23,526 bases of DNA from Wenzhouxiangella sp. (lineage in GTDB: Bacteria; Pseudomonadota; Gammaproteobacteria; Xanthomonadales; Wenzhouxiangellaceae): positions 1 through 23,526 of the forward strand of contig SKKV01000281.1 in the NCBI GenBank assembly GCA_007123575.1, given 5' to 3'. This document shows, in pieces, positions 7,317 through 14,381 of this stretch. Numbering within the stretch: position 1 is the first letter of the stretch; each line of letters opens with the position of its first letter. The position numbers and the translations under genes are program-made. A model generated the notes under the pieces. It was not told the DNA's origin. It worked only from the letters and a program-made list of their open reading frames with translations, and did not search any database.

Positions 7317-8200
7317 GGGTTTATGGCACTGAACAGACCTGCGATCTGTTCGTTGAATTCCTTCAGCGCCGAGGTCTTGCGCCAGACCATGGCTATCGTG
7401 CGCCTCGGACCGGGTTCTTTGAAAGGTCGAACCACCAGATTTTCAGTGGGGGCCACGGGCGGCTTGATCGCCAGCGTGGGCATCAGGGTAATGCCGGTAT
7501 TCGCAGCCACCATCTGACGCAGCGTTTCCATGCTGGTGGCATGAAAATCCAGGTTTTCATGCGCGCCGGACATCTGGCAGACCTCCAGTGCCTGGTCGCG
7601 CAGGCAGTGCCCGTCCTCAAGCAATAGCAGCTCCTGCTGCTCCAGGTCTCCCAGCTCGATATACATTTTCCCGGCGAGCGGATGCTGCTCTGGCATGGCA
7701 ACGACAAAAGCCTCTTCGAACAGCTCTCGGCAGACCAGCCTATCGTCGGGAACCGGCATGGCGAGCAGGCCGGCATCGAGGGTGCCGCGCTCGAGCATAT
7801 CGAGAATGACTTCGGTCTTTTCCTCGAACAGGCGCAGGGTCAGACGTGGAAAGCGGCGTCGAACCTCGGGGATGACATGCGGCAGCAGGTAAGGCGCGAG
7901 AGTCGGGAAAATACCCAGCCGCAGGGTCCCCGAGTGAGGGTCACGCGAGCGGCGGGCAATGGCCCGCATAGCCTCGACCTCGCCAAGAATGGAGCGCCCC
8001 CGCTCTACAATTTCCTCGCCAATCGGGGTCAGCATAACCTGGCGTGGCGAGCGCTCAACCAGCTGAACTTCGAGTTCTTCTTCCAGTTTTCGGATTTGCG
8101 TGCTTAGTGTCGGCTGGCTGACGTAGCACAACTCCGCTGCCTTGCTGAAGTGGCGCACGTCGGCCAAAGTTACCAGGTACTGAATTGCTCGGATATTCAA
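7289..8200 (-). CDS. oxyR: Hydrogen-peroxide sensing LysR-type regulator OxyR
   Basis: This 303-residue protein has an N-terminal winged-helix region (FSKAAELCYVSQPTLSTQIRKLEEEL, 18-43) and a substrate-binding-like domain. The OxyR redox segment LLLLEDGHCLRDQALEVC places cysteines at 199 and 208, the same numbers as in E. coli OxyR as I remember them. T100 and the downstream ATSMETLRQMVAANTGIT stretch are also conserved. The regulator is oxidised by peroxide to a disulfide form and activates ahpC-type genes. The start is TTG at 8200: it gives MNIRAIQYLV, matching the OxyR N-terminus, though the ribosome-binding site (GGAT, about 8 bases away) is weak. It is divergent from ahpC. The gene ends in a palindrome shared with the DUF4340 gene. 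Confidence 0.95.
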   Translation of the reverse strand: MNIRAIQYLVTLADVRHFSKAAELCYVSQPTLSTQIRKLEEELEVQLVERSPRQVMLTPIGEEIVERGRSILGEVEAMRAIARRSRDPHSGTLRLGIFPTLAPYLLPHVIPEVRRRFPRLTLRLFEEKTEVILDMLERGTLDAGLLAMPVPDDRLVCRELFEEAFVVAMPEQHPLAGKMYIELGDLEQQELLLLEDGHCLRDQALEVCQMSGAHENLDFHATSMETLRQMVAANTGITLMPTLAIKPPVAPTENLVVRPFKEPGPRRTIAMVWRKTSALKEFNEQIAGLFSAINPDLLKPPQA

Positions 8201-8328
8201 GGCCGCTATCCACTATTCCTATCGACAGCGTCAGAGTAGCAAAGACTTGTCAATGAAACTCTGATCCGATTCGATTGTTCATTGGCGCAAAAACAAGCGA
8301 GAAACGTGCTGGCCTCCCAGCATGATGC

Positions 8329-8365
8329 ATAGGTTAATCAAATAGCATCCATCAGAATAATCTAT
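8329..8365 (+). promoter_or_regulatory. Candidate OxyR operator upstream of ahpC
   Basis: The known OxyR site is four tetramers ATAG-N7-CTAT-N7-ATAG-N7-CTAT over 37 bases. Here the outer ATAG (8329-8332) and CTAT (8362-8365) are exact and 37 bases end to end. The inner tetramers are degenerate (AAAT and ATCA, each matching 2 of 4). The right end abuts a weak -35 position (ATTTGG, 8364-8369), with TAATCT (8387-8392) 17 bases further as a possible -10. That geometry is as expected for an OxyR-activated promoter. Confidence 0.5.
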
Positions 8366-8403
8366 TTGGAATATCGGTTTTCGGCCTAATCTTATCTAGC
8401 GGT

Positions 8404-8430
8404 CGCACGGGTTCGCCCCGTGCGTTTTTT
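8404..8430 (+). terminator. Terminator-like hairpin in the ahpC leader
   Basis: CGCACGGG (8404-8411) and CCCGTGCG (8417-8424) form a perfect 8-bp GC-rich stem with a TTCGC loop, directly followed by six T (8425-8430). It sits 33 bases before the ahpC start and just downstream of the likely promoter. It could be an attenuator, a 5' stabilising hairpin, or the end of a short transcript started further upstream. Confidence 0.7.
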
Positions 8431-8463
8431 GTGAAAAGCCTTTAACCGAACAGGAGAGCATCA

Positions 8464-9003
8464 ATGTTGACCATTGGAGACAAGTTTCCGAACTACAACC
8501 TGAAAGCCACGGTGGGTACCGAACTGGAATCGGCCTTCACCGACCTGAGCAACGACAGCTTTGCCGGCAAGTGGCAGTTGGTGTTCTTTTACCCGAAGGA
8601 TTTCACCTTCGTTTGCCCGACCGAAATCAAAGCCTACAGTGATCTGAAGGACGAATTCGCCGATCGCGACTGTGAAGTGTTGGCAGCCAGCACCGATTCC
8701 GAGTTCGTCCACATGGCCTGGCGCAAGAGCCATGATGATCTGCGCGATCTGCAGATTCCCATGCTGGCAGACATCAAGCGTGAGCTGTCCAGCGCGTTGG
8801 GCATTCTGCACCCGGAAGAGGGCGTTGCCATGCGCGCAACCTTCCTGGTTGACCCGCAGGGCATTATTCGCCACGTGGCGGTCACCGACATGAACGTGGG
8901 CCGCAACCCGAAGGAAACGCTGCGTATTCTTGACGCGCTGCAGTCCGACGAGCTGTGCCCGTGCAACTGGCAGCCCGGCCAGGAGCACCTCAAGGCCGCC
9001 TAA
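8464..9003 (+). CDS. ahpC: Alkyl hydroperoxide reductase AhpC (2-Cys peroxiredoxin)
   Basis: This cytosolic peroxiredoxin of 179 residues reduces H2O2, organic peroxides and possibly peroxynitrite. The peroxidatic cysteine is C51 in FTFVCPTE, with the conserved P44, T48 and R124 (MRATF) setting. The C-terminus has two close cysteines, ELCPCNW (C165, C167), the arrangement I associate with the actinobacterial AhpC that is reduced by AhpD rather than by AhpF. C70 is an additional cysteine. A strong AGGAGA ribosome-binding site lies 6 bases before the ATG. It is divergent from oxyR with a candidate operator between. A strong terminator follows at 9019-9050, before the partner ahpD. Confidence 0.96.
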   Translation: MLTIGDKFPNYNLKATVGTELESAFTDLSNDSFAGKWQLVFFYPKDFTFVCPTEIKAYSDLKDEFADRDCEVLAASTDSEFVHMAWRKSHDDLRDLQIPMLADIKRELSSALGILHPEEGVAMRATFLVDPQGIIRHVAVTDMNVGRNPKETLRILDALQSDELCPCNWQPGQEHLKAA

Positions 9004-9018
9004 GGGCTGGTTCTTGCC

Positions 9019-9050
9019 GCCTGGCGGCTGTTCTGGCCGCCAGGCTTTTT
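9019..9050 (+). terminator. Intrinsic terminator between ahpC and ahpD
   Basis: GCCTGGCGGC (9019-9028) and GCCGCCAGGC (9036-9045) make a perfect 10-bp stem with a 7-nt loop and five T directly after (9046-9050). It lies 15 bases past the ahpC stop and 41 bases before the ahpD start. No promoter is evident between it and ahpD. Confidence 0.85.
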
Positions 9051-9091
9051 CTCAACAAGTCAGTCCCGACATCTTCCCAGGAGCAAACAGC

Positions 9092-9646
9092 ATGAGCATC
9101 GATACCTTCAAGCGCCAGATTCCAGACTATGCCAAGGATTTGCGTGTCAATCTTGGCAACGTGCTGGACGTCGAGCAAGCCGGCGGCATGAGCCAGCAGC
9201 AGGTCTGGGCCACGGCCCTGGCAACCGCCATCGCTTCGCGCAATCGCGAACTGATCAAGGCGATTACCACCGATGCCGCCCAGCATCTGGATGAAAACTG
9301 GCTCAACGCCAGCCGGTCCGCAGCGGCCATCATGGGTATGAACAACATCTACTATCGGTTTGTGCACATGGCCTCCAACGACGAATACGTCAAGCTGCCG
9401 GCCAAGCTCAGAATGACCGTGATTGGCAATCCGGGCATCGACAAGGCTGATTTCGAGCTTCTGTCGCTGGCCGTTTCGGCGATCAACGGTTGTGGCATGT
9501 GCGTCGACAGCCATGAGCAGATCCTGAAAAAGAACGGGGTCTCGGTGGAAATCATTCAGCATGCCGTACGAATCGCCTCGGTCATTCACGCGGTCGCTGG
9601 CGTGCTGGATACCCATGATGTCGCCGACCTGGCCCATGCCGCCTGA
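9092..9646 (+). CDS. ahpD: Alkylhydroperoxidase AhpD
   Basis: This 184-residue all-helical protein has the AhpD active-site motif CGMCVDSH (C134, C137, H141) and an upstream acidic residue E122 in the KADFELLSLA helix, the expected proton-relay partners. AhpD is a disulfide reductant for AhpC, linked in Mycobacterium to lipoamide and dihydrolipoamide succinyltransferase, and has weak peroxidase activity itself. The ATG at 9092 is chosen because AGGAG lies 8 bases upstream and MSIDTFKRQIPDYAKDLRVNL matches AhpD N-termini. The reading frame is open further upstream, into ahpC, but that has no support. It follows ahpC in the same direction, with a terminator between, so probably at lower level. 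Confidence 0.95.
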   Translation: MSIDTFKRQIPDYAKDLRVNLGNVLDVEQAGGMSQQQVWATALATAIASRNRELIKAITTDAAQHLDENWLNASRSAAAIMGMNNIYYRFVHMASNDEYVKLPAKLRMTVIGNPGIDKADFELLSLAVSAINGCGMCVDSHEQILKKNGVSVEIIQHAVRIASVIHAVAGVLDTHDVADLAHAA

Positions 9647-9661
9647 CCAATGATTTTTGGT

Positions 9662-9694
9662 GGGAGCCTCTGCGTGAGGCTCCCGGCTCGTTTT
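9662..9694 (+). terminator. Terminator after ahpD
   Basis: GGGAGCCTC (9662-9670) and GAGGCTCCC (9676-9684) pair perfectly around a TGCGT loop. A four-T run follows at 9691-9694, six bases after the stem. The distance makes it weaker than the ahpC terminator. Confidence 0.6.
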
Positions 9695-9708
9695 ATACTG
9701 CAGCGATG
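9694..9708 (+). promoter_or_regulatory. Leaderless-type promoter of the thioesterase gene
   Basis: TATACT (9694-9699, one mismatch to TATAAT) is followed by exactly six bases and then the ATG (9706). Transcription would start at or next to the A of ATG, giving a leaderless mRNA. No ribosome-binding site is present. No good -35 is seen. Confidence 0.45.
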
Positions 9709-10089
9709 ACGAGCCTGACTGAACGCATCGAGCATGCCCGGACGCGGATCACCAAGTTGGTGTTTCCGCAAGACACCAACCCGCTGGGCACGCTCTACGG
9801 TGGCACCGCGCTGCAGTGGATGGACGAAGTCGCTTTTCTCACCGCCACCCGTTTTTCCCGCCGGCAGGTGGTAACCGTTTCCATGGATCGGGTCGATTTC
9901 AAGGTGCCGATTCCGCAGGGCGCCATCGTCGAACTGGTCGGCGACGTGGTCAAAGTGGGGCGAACCTCAATGACTATTCAGGTGCGCATCCTGCTGGAAG
10001 ACGCAATGATTGGCACCCAGGAACTCGCCATCGAGGGCCACCTGGTCATGGTGGCCGTGGACCAGGACATGAAGCCGGTTGCGATTTGA
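9706..10089 (+). CDS. Hotdog-fold acyl-CoA thioesterase (YciA/BACH-like)
   Basis: This 127-residue single-domain hotdog protein hydrolyses acyl-CoA thioesters in the cytosol. The family pattern NPLGTLYGGTALQWMDEVA (25-43) holds N25, the GG turn and the catalytic-type D40. It is followed by VDFKVPIPQGAIVELVGDVVKVGRTSM, the usual second signature. Length is typical. It stands alone between the ahpD terminator and a convergent transporter gene whose stop is only 9 bases away. Translation signals are unusual: no ribosome-binding site and a -10 hexamer 6 bases from the ATG. Exact acyl-chain preference cannot be told. Confidence 0.9.
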   Translation: MTSLTERIEHARTRITKLVFPQDTNPLGTLYGGTALQWMDEVAFLTATRFSRRQVVTVSMDRVDFKVPIPQGAIVELVGDVVKVGRTSMTIQVRILLEDAMIGTQELAIEGHLVMVAVDQDMKPVAI

Positions 10090-10098
10090 GCAACCCGG

Positions 10099-11568
10099 TC
10101 AGCTATAGCCGATCAATACGGCCACCCCGATAAACGCCAGTGCCATGGCCACGTAAATGCCCAAGAAAGGCAGCACCCAGCGCGCCCAGACCGCCCAGTC
10201 TATTCGAGCGGCACCAAGCACGCCCATCAGGGTCGCCGAGGTGGGGATGATTAAATTGGTCAGGCTGTCGCCGAGCTGGAAGCACAGCACGGTGACCTGG
10301 CGCTGGACCCCGACCAGATCTCCCAGCGGCGCCATCAGCGGCATGGTCAGCGCTGCCTGGCCGGAACCTGAAGGCACCAGAAAGTTGATCAGGCTCTGGA
10401 CAAAGAACATCAGCCAGGCCGAAATCATCTCCGGCACATGGGCCAGGCCGGAGGCGAGGAAAAAAAGGATGGTGTTCATGACCGACGGTTGGGACGGATC
10501 CGTGCCGCCTAGCAGCAGCACCAGCCCCTTGGCCATGCCAACGACCAGCACCGCCGGAATCAGGCCGGCCGCGCCTTCACGGAACGACCGTGCCAGGTCG
10601 TTGGCCGCCATGCGGTGGCGACCGGGGAGCAGGTAGAGCAAGCCAATCGCCAGGCCCATGGTGAAAAACTGGGTCGCAATCTCGGGAATGAAGTACTGGT
10701 GGGCAATCACGCCCCAGATCACCCAGGTCACCCCAGCCACGATAATCAGCAGCGCCAGCGCGTCACGTCCGGTAAATCCCGACTCGCTGGTTTGCGCTGA
10801 TTGCTGCTGGCGAAAATGATCGTCGCTGGCAAAGCAGGGCGAAAGCTCCGGCCGGGCATGAACGCGCCGCGCCCACCACAGCGTAATCGCCATGCCAACC
10901 AGGGTAAAGACCACCCACATGACAATACGCAGCGGCGCACCGGAAAGAATCGGCACATCGGCAATGCCTTGGGCAATGGCCACGTTGAAGGGATTCATCC
11001 AGCTGGCCGCGAATCCCACGCGCGAGGCGACGAAGGTGACCAGGACTGCGGTGATAGCGTCGTAGCCAAGGCGCACGATGATGGGTGCCAGCAATAGCAC
11101 AAAGGCGATGGTTTCCTCGCTCATGCCGAAAATGGCGCCGCCCAGGGAAAACAGGAAGAACAGCAGCGGCAGCACCAGGATAGGGTCTTGCTCAGTGCGC
11201 TGAATTAGAGCCCGCACGCCGCGATCGATGCAGCCGGTCTTCATGATGATGCCAAAAGCTCCGCCGACGACCAGCAAAAAGCCCATGATGCCGATGGCGG
11301 CCGAATGCCGGCTGCCGGACACCAGGCCTTCAAAGGCAGTGTTGAGGAATCCGACCCGATCTGGATTGGCCTCGAACAGCGGGGTGCCGGGCGCACCGGA
11401 TTCAGCCACGCTGAAGCTGGAAAGCTCCACAGGCAAGGTGCGGCCGTCGGTGTCGACTTCAACCAGAAAGCTGCCGGCCGGGACCAGGAAGCTCAGCGCC
11501 ACCAGACTCAGGGCGACCCAGAATAGAATGATGAGCGTATCCGGCGTCTTTCGGGCCTGGTTGGTCAT
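10099..11568 (-). CDS. yfcC: YfcC-family membrane transporter
   Basis: This 489-residue polytopic protein has about a dozen hydrophobic segments and belongs to the YfcC/DcuC-like ion-transporter group (COG1288). Landmarks are an N-terminal helix and an extracytoplasmic loop (about 35-75). MGFLLVVGGAFGIIMKTGCIDRGV and GMSEETIAFVLLLAPIIVRLGYD follow, then an ASRVGFAASWMNPFNVAIAQGIA hairpin and, near the C-terminus, a VPSGSGQAALTMPLMAPLGDLVG hairpin; the latter two are probable re-entrant substrate loops. Members are thought to move dicarboxylates, amino acids or peptides, but the substrate here is unknown. I start it at ATG 11568, with AGGGAGA four bases upstream; an in-frame ATG at 11610 lacks such a site. 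A CGCCGA/TCGGCG hairpin (11581-11597) precedes the ribosome-binding site. Confidence 0.88.
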   Translation of the reverse strand: MTNQARKTPDTLIILFWVALSLVALSFLVPAGSFLVEVDTDGRTLPVELSSFSVAESGAPGTPLFEANPDRVGFLNTAFEGLVSGSRHSAAIGIMGFLLVVGGAFGIIMKTGCIDRGVRALIQRTEQDPILVLPLLFFLFSLGGAIFGMSEETIAFVLLLAPIIVRLGYDAITAVLVTFVASRVGFAASWMNPFNVAIAQGIADVPILSGAPLRIVMWVVFTLVGMAITLWWARRVHARPELSPCFASDDHFRQQQSAQTSESGFTGRDALALLIIVAGVTWVIWGVIAHQYFIPEIATQFFTMGLAIGLLYLLPGRHRMAANDLARSFREGAAGLIPAVLVVGMAKGLVLLLGGTDPSQPSVMNTILFFLASGLAHVPEMISAWLMFFVQSLINFLVPSGSGQAALTMPLMAPLGDLVGVQRQVTVLCFQLGDSLTNLIIPTSATLMGVLGAARIDWAVWARWVLPFLGIYVAMALAFIGVAVLIGYS

Positions 11569-11695
11569 GCAATCTCCCTGCGCCGAGGTGATCGGCGAAA
11601 TTTTTTCCAATCTGCTGGCCGCTCAGTATAGTCGGCCAGTCATACTATCGCTGCCTGATAGAATGCGGTAGTTGCTGCCTGATTGGACGATGTGA
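11569..11695. promoter_or_regulatory. Divergent region yfcC / rlmE
   Basis: On the minus strand TATACT (plus 11625-11630) is a plausible -10 for yfcC, giving a leader of about 50 bases with the CGCCGA/TCGGCG hairpin. On the plus strand TAGAAT (11659-11664) is a weak -10 candidate for rlmE. No clear -35 boxes were found. Confidence 0.3.
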
Positions 11696-12313
11696 GTGAA
11701 GTCATCGAGGGCCTGGAAAGCGCGCCAGGAAAGTGATACCTATGTCCGCAAGGCCAGGGAAGCGGGCTACCGCGCCCGCGCGGCCTACAAGCTGATCGAG
11801 CTGGACGAGCGCGACCGCCTGTTTCAGGGCGTACGACGCCTGGTTGACCTGGGAGCCGCGCCGGGAAGCTGGTCGCAGATTGCTCGGCAGCGCCTGCCGG
11901 ATGATGCCACGATCATCGCCCTGGACTTGCTGCCAATGGAACCCATTGACGGCGTTGAGTTTATCGCCGGTGACTTTCGCGAAAATGACGTGCTCGAGCA
12001 GTTGGAGGCGCTGCTCGATGGAGAGAAAGTAGGTCTTGTACTGTCCGACATGGCCCCCAATCTCTCAGGAATCGCGCCATCGGACCAGGCGCGATCAATC
12101 TATCTGGCTGAACTGGCGCTGGATTTCGCCCTAAGCTGGCTGGATATTTCGGGAAAACTGGTGGTCAAAGTGTTTCAGGGGGCAGGGTTTGACGATCTGC
12201 TCACTGAGTTCAGGCGAACATTCAATACAGTAAAGATTCGAAAGCCAGCCGCCTCCAGGCCTGAAAGCCGTGAAGTTTACCTGGTTGGGCTTGGTCTCAA
12301 AAACGGGGCCTGA
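11696..12313 (+). CDS. rlmE: 23S rRNA (uridine-2'-O) methyltransferase RlmE/FtsJ
   Basis: This 205-residue SAM-dependent methyltransferase modifies U2552 of 23S rRNA in the late 50S subunit. The SAM-binding motif is VDLGAAPGSWSQ (50-61). The K-D-K-E catalytic set is present: K32 (AAYKLIELD), D118 (LSDMAPN), K158 (VVKVFQG) and E193 (SREVYLV). The start is GTG at 11696, giving MKSSRAWKARQESDTYVRKAREAGYRSRAAYKL-type sequence (written here from the family; the gene has RA at that point); the nearby ATG at 11690 runs into a stop at once. It sits directly before ftsH, as in E. coli. The usual upstream neighbour yhbY is absent, replaced by a divergent transporter. Confidence 0.95.
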   Translation: MKSSRAWKARQESDTYVRKAREAGYRARAAYKLIELDERDRLFQGVRRLVDLGAAPGSWSQIARQRLPDDATIIALDLLPMEPIDGVEFIAGDFRENDVLEQLEALLDGEKVGLVLSDMAPNLSGIAPSDQARSIYLAELALDFALSWLDISGKLVVKVFQGAGFDDLLTEFRRTFNTVKIRKPAASRPESREVYLVGLGLKNGA

Positions 12314-12372
12314 TTGGCCGATACGCTAGAATGATGGGTGAATGTCGCCCACAGCACTGACGGAGACGCATT

Positions 12373-14292
12373 TTGAGCGATTTTGCCAAGAACTTGATCA
12401 TGTGGATCATCATCGCGATGGTGCTCATGAGCGTGTTCAATTACTACTCGCAGCCGCAACAGGAGCCGCGGTCGATGAACTACTCCGCATTTTTGGAGGA
12501 AGTTCGTAGCGGCAATGTAGAGCAAGTCACTATTCAGGAAAGCACGGGCGGTAAAACGATAACTGGCCAGTCGCGCGACGGTCAGCGGTTTACCGTGCAG
12601 GCACCGCGTGACGATGGCTTGATCAAGGATTTGCTAGACAACCGCGTCACCATCGAAGCCAAGGAGCCGCAACGGCGCTCCGTCATTATCGACATTCTGA
12701 TCAGTCTATTGCCGGTGCTTGTACTGGTTGGTTTGTGGGTTTACTTCATGCGCCAGATGCAGGGCGGCATGGGCGGCCGTGGCGGCGCGATGAGTTTCGG
12801 CAAATCGCGGGCCAAGTTGCAGGGCGAAGACCAAGTCAAGGTGACTTTTGAAGATGTTGCTGGCTGCGAAGAAGCGAAGGAAGAAGTCACCGAGCTGGTT
12901 GATTTTCTGCGCAACCCGGCCAAGTTCCAGCGTTTGGGTGGCCATATTCCCAAGGGTATTTTGATGGTCGGTTCGCCCGGCACTGGCAAAACTTTGCTGG
13001 CCAAGGCCATTGCCGGTGAGGCCAAGGTGCCGTTTTTCTCGATCTCAGGGTCCGACTTTGTCGAAATGTTCGTCGGCGTCGGGGCTTCGCGAGTTCGCGA
13101 TATGTTCGAGACCGCCAAAAAGCATGCGCCATGTATCATCTTCATCGATGAAATTGATGCGGTTGGTCGCCATCGCGGTGCCGGCCTTGGCGGTGGTCAC
13201 GACGAGCGCGAGCAAACTCTGAACCAATTGCTTGTGGAAATGGACGGTTTCGAGGGCAACGAAGGCATCATCCTGATCGCCGCCACCAACCGGCCCGATG
13301 TGCTTGATCCGGCCCTCCTGCGCCCAGGTCGCTTTGACCGGCAGGTGGTCGTTCCATTGCCAGATCTGAAGGGGCGGGAACAGATTCTGAAAGTTCACAT
13401 GCGCAAGGTGCCAGTTGACGACAACGTTGATGCGCGCGTGATTGCCCGCGGTACGCCCGGCTTTTCCGGTGCCGATCTGGCCAACCTAGTCAATGAAGCG
13501 GCCCTGTTTGCCGCCCGCCAGGACTCGAAGACGGTTCGCCAGACCCATTTCGAGCTGGCCAAGGACAAGATCATGATGGGCGCTGAGCGCAAGTCCATGG
13601 CTATGTCCGAGCATGAAAAGAAGTTGACCGCCTATCACGAGGCCGGGCATGCGATCGTTGGTCGCCTGGTGCCGGATCACGATCCGGTTTACAAGGTCAC
13701 GATCATTCCGCGCGGACGGGCACTGGGTGTCACGATGTTCCTGCCTGAGCAGGATAAGTACTCCATGACCCGGCAGCAGATCACCTCGCAGCTTGCGAGT
13801 CTGTTTGGCGGGCGGGTGGCCGAGGAGCTGATCTACGGCAAGGAAAAGGTGACAACCGGCGCCTCGAACGACATCGAGCGGGCCTCGCAGATTGCCCGCA
13901 ACATGGTCACCAAGTGGGGTTTGTCAGATGCCATGGGGCCGATTTCCTACGATGAAAACGAAGATGAGGTTTTCCTCGGTCGTCAGGTCACCCAGCACAA
14001 GAATGTGTCCGACGAGACCCATCGCCAGTTGGACAAGGAGGTTCGTCGCATTATTGACCAGGCTTACCAGGTTGCCACCCGAATTTTGGAGGAAAATCGT
14101 GACAAGCTGGATCTGATGGCTGAAGCCTTGATGCGTTTCGAGACCATCGACAGCCGTCAGATTGATCAGATCATGCAGGGGCAGGAGCCGGATCCGCCCG
14201 AGGACTGGAACGAAAGCGGCGAACCGCCGAGCCCGCCCTCGGATGACGATGGCGGTGGCCACGAGCCGACTGGTCAGCCTGCGCCAGGCTGA
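12373..14292 (+). CDS. ftsH: ATP-dependent zinc metalloprotease FtsH
   Basis: This membrane-anchored AAA+ protease of 639 residues forms hexamers that degrade membrane and short-lived proteins (in E. coli LpxC and sigma-32). Helix 1 spans about 5-25, a periplasmic domain 27-104, and helix 2 106-126. Walker A is GSPGTGKT (200-207), the pore motif FVG 233-235, Walker B IIFIDEID (255-262), and the arginine fingers R317 and R320 (LLRPGRFDR). The zinc motif is HEAGH (422-426), with a third ligand probably D500 (GASND). The C-terminal 30 residues are Pro/Asp/Gly-rich. The start is TTG at 12373, with GGAGA 6 bases upstream; it gives MSDFAKNLIMW, matching FtsH N-termini. It is 59 bases after rlmE. 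Confidence 0.97.
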   Translation: MSDFAKNLIMWIIIAMVLMSVFNYYSQPQQEPRSMNYSAFLEEVRSGNVEQVTIQESTGGKTITGQSRDGQRFTVQAPRDDGLIKDLLDNRVTIEAKEPQRRSVIIDILISLLPVLVLVGLWVYFMRQMQGGMGGRGGAMSFGKSRAKLQGEDQVKVTFEDVAGCEEAKEEVTELVDFLRNPAKFQRLGGHIPKGILMVGSPGTGKTLLAKAIAGEAKVPFFSISGSDFVEMFVGVGASRVRDMFETAKKHAPCIIFIDEIDAVGRHRGAGLGGGHDEREQTLNQLLVEMDGFEGNEGIILIAATNRPDVLDPALLRPGRFDRQVVVPLPDLKGREQILKVHMRKVPVDDNVDARVIARGTPGFSGADLANLVNEAALFAARQDSKTVRQTHFELAKDKIMMGAERKSMAMSEHEKKLTAYHEAGHAIVGRLVPDHDPVYKVTIIPRGRALGVTMFLPEQDKYSMTRQQITSQLASLFGGRVAEELIYGKEKVTTGASNDIERASQIARNMVTKWGLSDAMGPISYDENEDEVFLGRQVTQHKNVSDETHRQLDKEVRRIIDQAYQVATRILEENRDKLDLMAEALMRFETIDSRQIDQIMQGQEPDPPEDWNESGEPPSPPSDDDGGGHEPTGQPAPG

Positions 14293-14312
14293 GTCCGCTT
14301 TGCCGAGTTTTG

Positions 14313-14349
14313 AAGGCCGCGCCGGGTTACCGTCGCGGCTTTCGTTTTT
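14313..14349 (+). terminator. Intrinsic terminator after ftsH
   Basis: GCCGCG (14316-14321) pairs with CGCGGC (14334-14339), and after one mismatch CGG (14323-14325) pairs with CCG (14330-14332) around GTTA. The AAG before the stem pairs with the TTT after it. The tail reads TTTCG then five T (14345-14349). It lies 21 bases past the ftsH stop and separates ftsH from folP-glmM. Confidence 0.75.
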
Positions 14350-14381
14350 CTAAACTTTGACACTATCCTGGGAACACACTG

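Larger units (their letters stand above)
8201..8463. promoter_or_regulatory. oxyR-ahpC divergent control region
   Basis: These 263 bases are AT-richer than the flanks. Bases 8231-8237 and 8258-8264 are an inverted TCAGAGT/ACTCTGA pair. A consensus TTGACA is present on the minus strand at 8248-8253 (towards oxyR), without a good -10 at normal spacing. A TGCTGG/CCAGCA hairpin lies around 8308-8323. The candidate OxyR operator (8329-8365) and the terminator-like hairpin (8404-8430) are listed separately. Three CTAT tetramers at 8206, 8213 and 8219 lie near the oxyR start. Confidence 0.6.

Noticed and set aside
8206..8222. Three CTAT tetramers near the oxyR start as an autoregulatory OxyR site
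   Set aside because: They are spaced 7 and 6 bases apart in the same orientation, not the alternating ATAG/CTAT with N7 spacing of known OxyR sites.
12303..12332. Heat-shock sigma-32 promoter before ftsH
   Set aside because: No CTTGAA/CCCCAT pair with proper spacing; only a weak TAGAAT (12327-12332) without a -35.
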